NCBI GenBank assembly: GCA_036170795.1
Contig: JAVHPX010000003.1
Span: 1-6,320, forward strand
Length of the DNA stretch: 6,320 nucleotides
Direction: 5' to 3'
Source of the DNA: UBA8515 sp036170795
GTDB taxonomy: Bacteria > Patescibacteriota > Minisyncoccia > Phycocordibacterales > UBA9973
Shown: in pieces, positions 1 to 4,818 of the stretch
Numbering within the stretch: the stretch's first letter is position 1
Layout of the letters: every line of letters begins with the position of its first letter
Program-made: the position numbers and the translations under genes
Notes under the pieces: model-generated
The model's input: the letters and a program-made list of their open reading frames with translations, nothing else
What the model was told of the DNA's origin: nothing
Databases searched by the model: none

Positions 1-1
1 A

Positions 2-181
2 AAAAGTTGGAAGCATAGTGATACAGAAACTATTGCACCATATGGACTTGGAGTCTTGATTCAAGTTATAACTTTATTTGTGATTAAAGACTTTAGTTTT
101 CTAAATTTAGCTTTTCCTTTATATATAATTTTCGCAGATATGCTTATATTAATTGGTATAAAAATGGGTTCAACAAAATAA
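2..181 (+). CDS. C-terminal fragment of a small membrane protein, cut by the window start
   Basis: An open frame enters from the left edge and runs 59 codons to a TAA at 179-181. The translated tail is hydrophobic, with two likely membrane segments (about residues 14-26, around GLGVLIQVITLFV, and 34-53, around LAFPLYIIFADMLILIGI) separated by a short loop with K, D and F, and it ends in a short polar tail (KMGSTK). A 60-codon open frame in such AT-rich DNA is unlikely by chance, and the hydrophobic pattern supports a real gene. The start and most of the protein lie outside the window, so I cannot name a family. It converges on the Cys-rich gene: the last base of its stop (181) directly abuts the last base of the opposing stop (182), with no room for a terminator between them. 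Confidence 0.55.
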   Translation, partial: KSWKHSDTETIAPYGLGVLIQVITLFVIKDFSFLNLAFPLYIIFADMLILIGIKMGSTK

Positions 182-1897
182 TCAATTCACTTCCTGTTGG
201 TAACATTTTTCACAATAGACTATCTCTGGGCGGTCAGGTGCATATGGAGTTTCAAATTCGTTTTGACATTTGCCCTTATGATCATGTTCTTGAATTTCAC
301 ACATACATGAACGTGTGTAAAATCTTGGTGGAGTAACTAATTTAAATCTTTCCACAAATCTACAATCATGACATAATCTTGGGATTGGTAATCCTAAACG
401 TTTATAGAACTGTAATTCCATTGGAATAATTTTATAAGCTTTTTTACACTTTTTGCATGAAATTATTTCCTCTATTATAGTTTCACTTGTATCAGCCAAT
501 CTATCAGGTAAATCTTCAGCTTTTATTGTAATAAAAAAATTTCTATTAACTTGATCAAACCAAACATAACCTTTTTCTAGGGCTAAAGACTTCTCTAATG
601 GGAAAAAATCATTTGCAAGACTTTCGTTATAGGCTGTTGGGGATATGTCAAAAGGGAAAAATTCGCCATACTTATAAACTCTTCTTTGTTTATCTTCATA
701 TGTCACATTGTTCATATGTTTAATTATCTTCTCTCGAAGAATAAAATACTCTTCCTTTGTATATTGTTTATTAAAAATACAATATTTCTTTTTCCTAAGA
801 CCAGCACAACCAAAGCAGTCACTGCAACCCAAGCAGTACATGCAATATTCTAAATCCCTAGATTCTTCCCAACAATTAAAACAAAATTTAAGATTGAATA
901 CACCCATACCACATGTCATGCATTCATACATTTGTCCTGCCCCATCACCCCACACTGAATAGTCATAACAATCTGTTGTTTTAGTCCAAACATCCTGACA
1001 ATAAGCTAGATTCTCACTAGATTTTACATAATAACAATATTTTAGATTACGTGAATCATAAATGCGATCACCAGTTGAATTAACTGTCCTTATACTAACA
1101 TTATATTTAACAGGGAATTTCAACCAGAAATTCTTAACTTGTTTTTTTATATTCTCTATTCCTACGTAAGAATCAAGAAGAAATTCTTTAACCCTTACAG
1201 CATATTCTTCTTTTGAATATTGCTCGTTAAAAAAACAGTTTGATTTATTTACAAGATTTATGCAACCAAAACAGTTTGTGCAACCACGTAATTTTTTTGA
1301 AAACCAAATATCAACGCAGTTTTCACACTCCAGAGAATAGAAGACTTGATAACATTTATCAATAGTTATACTTTCATATGACAATTCTGAATCTGAAGCC
1401 TCATAAAGATCAAAAGAGTTTTTAACTTGACGTACCTTTCTTAAATAAGCAGAATCTTCTATGTAGTCTGTGTTAAAACACAGATAACAATTTTTTGATT
1501 CACTAGCTTCATTGCAATAATCAGAATTAATCATATTGAAAACTGATCTTGCTGGTATTGGTGCTTTTTTAAGTAGTTCTCTATATTGATCAAAGAAATT
1601 TATAGAAAAATTGTATTCTAAACCATATTCAAATGAATCCCAATTATCTCCAAACCAAAAATTATTTTCAAAAGTTTTAACTGGTGACTTAGTAGAAAAA
1701 CCTGAAAAAGTATCCTTGCCAGTATTAAAATCTAGTCTTCTAAATAAAAAGCGTTCATTACGATAATTAAACCTACGGATCATTCTACATTCCGGACACC
1801 AAGTCGGCGCAGGAACCTTCATCTTCTCATAGAAAGAAAAATCATCCGGTTCGATAGTGAAATCTTTCTTACAGTTTTGGCAGTTTCGGGTTTCCAT
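182..1897 (-). CDS. Large Cys-rich zinc-knuckle protein of unknown function (571 aa)
   Basis: I do not recognise a characterised function. I count 36 cysteines. The N-terminal knuckle has C6-x2-C9 and C34-x2-C37 (CPEC) followed by an R/F-rich helix start. The C-terminus repeats the same layout at C481/C484 and C509/C512 (CHDC), including the shared FY-K-x4-P-x-P spacing, and adds C531, C533, H538, H540, C544, C562 and C565. The middle (about 120-385) has Cys/aromatic positions every 10-13 residues. A block with key residues C-x2-CFGC-x8-C-x-FN-x-QY-x-KEEY occurs at 206-232 and again at 358-384. No signal peptide or membrane segment is seen, so it is probably cytoplasmic and binds zinc. The ATG lies one base after the stop of the RelE-like gene, so translation is likely coupled. 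No Shine-Dalgarno is visible. It resembles uncharacterised zinc-ribbon proteins that I associate with Patescibacteria. The gene is certain; the function is not. Confidence 0.9.
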   Translation of the reverse strand: METRNCQNCKKDFTIEPDDFSFYEKMKVPAPTWCPECRMIRRFNYRNERFLFRRLDFNTGKDTFSGFSTKSPVKTFENNFWFGDNWDSFEYGLEYNFSINFFDQYRELLKKAPIPARSVFNMINSDYCNEASESKNCYLCFNTDYIEDSAYLRKVRQVKNSFDLYEASDSELSYESITIDKCYQVFYSLECENCVDIWFSKKLRGCTNCFGCINLVNKSNCFFNEQYSKEEYAVRVKEFLLDSYVGIENIKKQVKNFWLKFPVKYNVSIRTVNSTGDRIYDSRNLKYCYYVKSSENLAYCQDVWTKTTDCYDYSVWGDGAGQMYECMTCGMGVFNLKFCFNCWEESRDLEYCMYCLGCSDCFGCAGLRKKKYCIFNKQYTKEEYFILREKIIKHMNNVTYEDKQRRVYKYGEFFPFDISPTAYNESLANDFFPLEKSLALEKGYVWFDQVNRNFFITIKAEDLPDRLADTSETIIEEIISCKKCKKAYKIIPMELQFYKRLGLPIPRLCHDCRFVERFKLVTPPRFYTRSCMCEIQEHDHKGKCQNEFETPYAPDRPEIVYCEKCYQQEVN

Positions 1898-1898
1898 A

Positions 1899-2135
1899 TT
1901 ATAAATTTTTATAAGTATTGTCGTTTCTCTTGCCTACATTATCAATAATAACCTTTTTATTTTCAATATGAAAAATAATTCGAAAGCTACCTTTTCGATA
2001 TCTATAAAAATCACTCCCAGCAAGCTTCTTTACTCCATATAATTGTGGATTATTAATTAGTGCTTGTATCGCTTGAGACAATACCTTTCTGTCAGACTCA
2101 GATATTTTGCGAAACAATTTTTCAATCTTATTCAT
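1899..2135 (-). CDS. RelE/ParE-superfamily toxin, probable mRNA interferase (78 aa)
   Basis: Small basic protein with the RelE fold pattern: an N-terminal helical half (residues 1-30), then the strand-rich core K37-L38-x-G40, Y44-R45-x-R47-x-G49, F51-R52-I-I-F and a final VGKRND segment with R70 and Y75. R52, R70 and Y75 sit about where E. coli RelE has R61, R81 and Y87, which cleave mRNA in the ribosomal A site; the spacing of the last pair differs by one residue. It is close to usual length for the family and looks intact. It follows the AbrB-type gene by 12 bases, so the pair forms a type II toxin-antitoxin module. The downstream Cys-rich gene starts one base after its stop. No Shine-Dalgarno is visible, so translation may depend on the upstream gene. 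Ribosome-dependent cleavage is inferred from the family; a ParE-like gyrase target is less likely given the catalytic-type residues. Confidence 0.85.
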   Translation of the reverse strand: MNKIEKLFRKISESDRKVLSQAIQALINNPQLYGVKKLAGSDFYRYRKGSFRIIFHIENKKVIIDNVGKRNDNTYKNL

Positions 2136-2147
2136 GGATATCTATTT

Positions 2148-2378
2148 TTATTTAGAAAGCATCTTTAGAATATCAGTAGCTTTTATCCCTTTCCCCTTGT
2201 TGTCTCTAATAGCATCAAAGACTGTATTGTATTCTCCTTCAGAAGATAATTTTACAGGAGAAATCTCTATTGTATTATCTTTGATTTTAAGTATTATTTG
2301 ATTGCCAGGAAATTGCTTCCTCCATGTAGCTGGAAGTGTAATTTGCCCTTTTGATGTTACATTTTGTACTTTAGTCAT
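2148..2378 (-). CDS. AbrB/SpoVT-domain antitoxin and autorepressor (76 aa)
   Basis: Residues 5-45 form a swapped-hairpin AbrB/SpoVT domain: the motif VTSKGQITLPATWRKQF (residues 7-23) is the diagnostic N-terminal strand and turn, followed by a strand-rich ILKIKDNTIEISPV stretch (29-42). In this family the domain dimerises and binds operator DNA. The rest (46-76, with KGKGIKATDILKML) is an amphipathic tail of the kind that wraps and neutralises a RelE-type toxin. As first gene of the unit it should repress its own promoter, which lies immediately upstream. The ATG at 2376-2378 is the only start that keeps the AbrB motif at its usual position, and it sits about 8 bases after the proposed -10 box, so the mRNA would be nearly leaderless. 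The next gene, the toxin, begins 12 bases after the TAA. Confidence 0.88.
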   Translation of the reverse strand: MTKVQNVTSKGQITLPATWRKQFPGNQIILKIKDNTIEISPVKLSSEGEYNTVFDAIRDNKGKGIKATDILKMLSK

Positions 2379-2386
2379 ACATTCTT

Positions 2387-2415
2387 ATAGTATTACTTTC
2401 TTACTTTTATGTCAA
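2387..2415 (-). promoter_or_regulatory. Promoter of the AbrB-RelE-Cys-rich unit
   Basis: On the minus strand a perfect -35 box TTGACA (2415-2410) is followed by a 17-bp spacer and TACTAT (2392-2387), four of six matches to TATAAT. Transcription should start within about 3 bases of the ATG at 2378, giving a nearly leaderless message. The -35 box contains the TGA stop of the upstream nucleotidyltransferase gene (2412-2414). The spacer holds two copies of AAAGTAA (2408-2402 and 2399-2393), which might be an AbrB contact site, but this is weak. Confidence 0.6.
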
Positions 2416-2825
2416 CCATTCAATATTGATGAATGAAGTGTATCACCTTTATGTGGCTTGCCATATATGAGTTCTACTTCTGGTAATATTCCACTTTTTA
2501 TCGCATAGCTTATACTATCAAAAAGAGTTTGTTGGTCGTAACCAAGGAAAATAGTGTCCGGTTTTATTTCTTTTAGTGTTTTGTATGTTCCCTGCTCGGC
2601 ATCACCCAAAAATACTTGATCAATTTCAGGAATTTCAAGAAGATTTTTAATACGTGTAGCTTCATCAAGTACTGGAGTCTTGCCTTTTAATTTCTCCACT
2701 TCAGAATCACGAGCGACAATTGCCACAAGCTTGTCTCCATGAGCTTTGGCTTCACTTATAAAAGAATGGTGACCATCATGGATACCATCAAACACTCCAA
2801 ATATTGTGACAGTCTTAGAATTCAT
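2412..2825 (-). CDS. HxGH-motif cytidylyltransferase/adenylyltransferase family protein (137 aa)
   Basis: Small nucleotidyltransferase of the TagD/RibL/CoaD superfamily, which transfers a nucleotidyl group from CTP or ATP to a phosphorylated substrate. Seen: strand VTIFGVFDGIHDGHHSF (residues 6-22) with D13 and the catalytic H16-D-G-H19, then an RxKNLLEI helix from R58, V71-F-L-G, and P89-D-T-I-F-L-G-Y-D-Q98, a typical second nucleotide-site strand. The C-terminal H-S-S-I (131-134) stands where SSTxIR/ISTTxIK motifs occur, but the usual basic residue is absent because the protein ends three residues later. Size and motifs best fit archaeal-type FAD synthetase or glycerol-3-phosphate cytidylyltransferase; substrate cannot be fixed. 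The start was chosen at 2825 because its ATG overlaps the cutA stop (TAATG) and puts the first strand at the usual distance; an in-frame ATG at 2849 would add eight residues and overlap cutA by 25 bases. Confidence 0.85.
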   Translation of the reverse strand: MNSKTVTIFGVFDGIHDGHHSFISEAKAHGDKLVAIVARDSEVEKLKGKTPVLDEATRIKNLLEIPEIDQVFLGDAEQGTYKTLKEIKPDTIFLGYDQQTLFDSISYAIKSGILPEVELIYGKPHKGDTLHSSILNG

Positions 2826-3130
2826 TATTGTATTTCGTTGGTCATCCATTCTTTATAATCGTGATTCATACGACGAATATCAACTCCAGCAATAAGTGGC
2901 ACACTATAAGTATGATTATCTTTTATCAATTGAGTTACTGGATCGAGCTTTGACTCTAGCGTAGTCACAAGCAACATGGCTTGAGACACACACTTCATAC
3001 CTCCCTCCCAATTATAGCAAGATTTAATAGGCCAGAAATCCACACAAGCACCCATTTTTGACTCTATAATAAGAGTTCCGAGCTTCTCAGCTTCTTCCAT
3101 ACTTTCGCATGTTGTATATATAAATATCAT
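2825..3130 (-). CDS. cutA: CutA1-like divalent-cation tolerance protein (101 aa)
   Basis: Matches the CutA1 family along its whole length, about 100-115 residues in most bacteria. Diagnostic parts are IYTTCESMEEAEKLG at residues 4-18, ACVDFWPIKSCYNWEGG at 28-44 (A28-C-V, S37, Y39, W41-x-G43), the LLVTT strand at 53-57, and H73-x-Y75-x-V77-P78, followed by Y92 and W95 near the end. CutA1 forms very stable trimers with a ferredoxin-like fold related to PII; it was linked to copper tolerance in E. coli, but its biochemical role remains unsettled. One deviation is Leu after VP where the family usually has Glu (VPEI becomes VPLI). The TAA shares its last base with the ATG of the nucleotidyltransferase gene, so the two are probably translated together. 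No Shine-Dalgarno precedes the ATG. Confidence 0.9.
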   Translation of the reverse strand: MIFIYTTCESMEEAEKLGTLIIESKMGACVDFWPIKSCYNWEGGMKCVSQAMLLVTTLESKLDPVTQLIKDNHTYSVPLIAGVDIRRMNHDYKEWMTNEIQ

Positions 3131-3153
3131 AAATATAAAACTAAATTAGTACT

Positions 3154-3172
3154 AAGACCACACTGTGACCTT
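3154..3172. promoter_or_regulatory. Imperfect 19-bp dyad upstream of cutA, possible operator
   Basis: The sequence AAGACCACA-C-TGTGACCTT is an inverted repeat with 7 of 9 arm positions matching around a central C at 3163. It lies 24-42 bases upstream of the cutA ATG and is more GC-rich than its surroundings. The one-base centre rules out an RNA hairpin terminator and favours a dimeric regulator site. No convincing -35/-10 pair was found beside it, so the role is speculative. Confidence 0.3.
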
Positions 3173-3189
3173 TATATGTTAAGTGTATC

Positions 3190-3230
3190 AAAGTAATTAG
3201 TAATTACCAATTAATAACTAACAATGTAAA
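3190..3230. repeat. Degenerate 7-bp tandem repeat, block 1
   Basis: From 3196 the sequence reads in register as ATTAGTA, ATTACCA, ATTAATA, ACTAACA, ATGTAAA, preceded by a partial AAAGTA. Each unit is 7 bp and follows the pattern A-T-T-A-x-x-A with drift. It lies between cutA and the ATPase gene and encodes nothing. The same unit recurs in block 2, 30 bp further on, and near the tRNA gene. Confidence 0.6.
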
Positions 3231-3261
3231 ACCATCCAAAACCGTCGTTTAAAACTCCCAA

Positions 3262-3296
3262 ATTAGTAATTAATAATCAGTAATTTGTAATTAAAT
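3262..3296. repeat. Degenerate 7-bp tandem repeat, block 2, running into the ATPase stop codon
   Basis: Five units in register: ATTAGTA, ATTAATA, ATCAGTA, ATTTGTA, ATTAAAT. The last unit (3290-3296) contains the TAA stop of the ATPase gene (3291-3293), so the array touches the end of the coding sequence and may have set its C-terminus. The 31-bp segment between the blocks (3231-3261) shows only a weak AAAC/GTTT dyad and no terminator. Confidence 0.6.
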
Positions 3297-4769
3297 AAGT
3301 GGTTCACTTTCCTTTTCTTCTACTTGTTCTTTTTCTTCAGTGTTACCATGTGCTGAATTTTTACCTCCAGTAATTGCGGCTTTTTCTTGAGCTGAGCGAA
3401 TAATTGTAGATTCTTCTTCAGCAATTAATGCTTGCGCATCACCAGCAGGAATAGCATACTGTCGACGAGATGCCTCAATGACACGATCTCGATACGATGG
3501 ATGTGTCGGTGGAAGAACACGAAGTGTCTCTGCAGAAAATGGATCATAGCTTTCTCCATCAATAGTCATCTTGATATAGAATTCTCCGACACCTAAATTG
3601 ATCATATCTTTGACATCAAATATCGGAGAAAATTCTGGTTTTAATTTTACCGCATCATCACCTCCAACACGAAAAGAAATAATTGATCCAACATTACCAA
3701 GAACAGCTTGTTCAACTTTAGCTGGAATTTGTCCAACATACTGATGAGCTATAGTCAGGTTAATAGCATACTTACGTGCTTCTGAAAGCAAATTCTCAAA
3801 TGTATCAGTTACAACATTCTGAAACTCATCAACATATAAATAAAAATCAGTGCGATCTTTTGGATCCATCTTGGCACGAGCCATACCAGCCTGTTTTATC
3901 TTTGTTAAAAACATCGCTCCAAAAAATGAAGAATTTTCTTCCCCAATTTTTCCTTTTGAGAGATTAATTAAAAGAATTTTCTGATCGTTCATAATTTTCT
4001 CGATATCAATCTTATTTTCTTTCTGTCCAAAAATATTACGAAGCATTGGATCAGAGAGAAATTGACCAAGCTTGTTAACAAGAGGGATAATAGCATCCGT
4101 ATCGAACTTTTCAGACCAGTCAGCAAATTCAATAGCCCAGAAACGTTTAACCATATCATCTTCAATATATTCCACAACTTTCTGACGATAATTACGATCA
4201 GTAAGCATAGAAATCATTCCGCGCATTGTTGCGTGAGGATAATCGAGAAGAGCTAGAGTAGTAAAGCGAAAAACATGCTCTAAACGTGGAGTCCAGTTCG
4301 CACCAAACTGTTTGCGAAGCACTTCGATTAAACCTTGAGTGAGTTGATGCTTAAATGTCGGATCAACATTAGCAAGCGGATTAAATGAGGCAGGAAAGTC
4401 AATATCACCTGGGTCAATAATGCAAACATCATTGATACGATTCTCAGGAATAAAATTGAGTATATCTTCTACGAGTTCACCATGAGGGTCAATAATACAT
4501 ATTCCATATTCATAAGCAATATCTTGACGAATCATAAGCTCTTGAAGTTTTGACTTCCCTACACCAGACTTACCGATGATATACAAATGACGACGACGAT
4601 CTACTCGCTTTACACCAAAAACAAATTTCTTTTCTTCGAGTGAAGCAACATAATTTGTACGTCCGATAAAAGAAACTTCATCCGGATCAGATCGACCTAG
4701 AGTTGGTAAATCTGGAGGAGGAGGAGCATATTTGATTATTTGAATTTTATTTGGTTTATTAAGTGCCAT
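3291..4769 (-). CDS. VirD4/TraD-like, DUF87/HerA-type DNA-translocating ATPase (492 aa)
   Basis: Member of the type IV coupling protein / HerA-FtsK ATPase group that moves DNA or protein through a hexameric ring. Counting from the ATG at 4769: Walker A GKSGVGKS at 66-73, the strand IIDPHGEL at 92-99 typical of this group, Walker B FYLYVDEFQN at 309-318 with D314-E315, and the conserved AHQ (341-343) after it. From about 446 to the end the chain becomes polar and finally Glu/Lys-rich, a likely flexible tail. No N-terminal membrane segment is present, unlike full VirD4/TraD, so it would be soluble or need a membrane partner. A TTG at 4787 could add six residues, but it lies upstream of the best -10 box, so the ATG is preferred. 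No other type IV secretion gene is in view. Similar stand-alone ATPases are, as I recall, common in Patescibacteria. Confidence 0.85.
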   Translation of the reverse strand: MALNKPNKIQIIKYAPPPPDLPTLGRSDPDEVSFIGRTNYVASLEEKKFVFGVKRVDRRRHLYIIGKSGVGKSKLQELMIRQDIAYEYGICIIDPHGELVEDILNFIPENRINDVCIIDPGDIDFPASFNPLANVDPTFKHQLTQGLIEVLRKQFGANWTPRLEHVFRFTTLALLDYPHATMRGMISMLTDRNYRQKVVEYIEDDMVKRFWAIEFADWSEKFDTDAIIPLVNKLGQFLSDPMLRNIFGQKENKIDIEKIMNDQKILLINLSKGKIGEENSSFFGAMFLTKIKQAGMARAKMDPKDRTDFYLYVDEFQNVVTDTFENLLSEARKYAINLTIAHQYVGQIPAKVEQAVLGNVGSIISFRVGGDDAVKLKPEFSPIFDVKDMINLGVGEFYIKMTIDGESYDPFSAETLRVLPPTHPSYRDRVIEASRRQYAIPAGDAQALIAEEESTIIRSAQEKAAITGGKNSAHGNTEEKEQVEEKESEPLI

Positions 4770-4777
4770 ATGTTTAA

Positions 4778-4783
4778 ATTGTA
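4778..4783 (-). promoter_or_regulatory. Candidate -10 box for the ATPase gene
   Basis: TACAAT on the minus strand matches TATAAT at five of six positions. Its downstream edge is 8 bases before the ATG at 4769, which predicts a leaderless or nearly leaderless mRNA. No good -35 box is seen at 16-18 bp. It overlaps the weak -35 of the divergent transporter gene, so the two promoters may compete. Confidence 0.35.
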
Positions 4784-4808
4784 TCAAATTAGATTAAAAT
4801 AGTATAAT
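4779..4808 (+). promoter_or_regulatory. Promoter of the Nramp-family transporter gene
   Basis: A perfect TATAAT lies at 4803-4808, ten bases before the ATG at 4819. A weak -35 (TTGTAT, 4779-4784, three of six matches) sits 18 bp upstream. The expected start point near 4814-4816 leaves a leader of only 3-5 bases and no space for a ribosome binding site, so the message is probably leaderless. Confidence 0.5.
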
Positions 4809-4818
4809 ATTATCGTAT

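Noticed and set aside
708..962. Open frame of 84 codons on the plus strand inside the Cys-rich gene
   Set aside because: Antisense shadow of the strongly supported minus-strand gene. The translation is low in structure (repeated PKQ/QQ) and has no family resemblance.
2107..2301. Plus-strand open frame of 64 codons with hydrophobic content
   Set aside because: Lies antisense across the AbrB antitoxin and the toxin start, both clear family members; the hydrophobicity is a complement effect.
2826..2849. ATG at 2849 as start of the nucleotidyltransferase
   Set aside because: It adds eight polar residues before the first beta strand and overlaps cutA by 25 bases, while the TAATG at 2823-2827 gives the family-typical start.
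3160..3172. CRP-type site (TGTGA/TCACA half-sites) before cutA
   Set aside because: The half-sites are in the wrong orientation and spacing for CRP (outward rather than TGTGA-N6-TCACA), and CRP is not expected in a reduced genome of this type.
3190..3296. CRISPR-like repeat array
   Set aside because: The units are 7 bp, contiguous and degenerate, with no unique spacers and no cas genes nearby.
4770..4787. TTG start at 4787 adding six residues to the ATPase
   Set aside because: It lies at or upstream of the best -10 box (TACAAT, 4778-4783), and an ATG is available at 4769.
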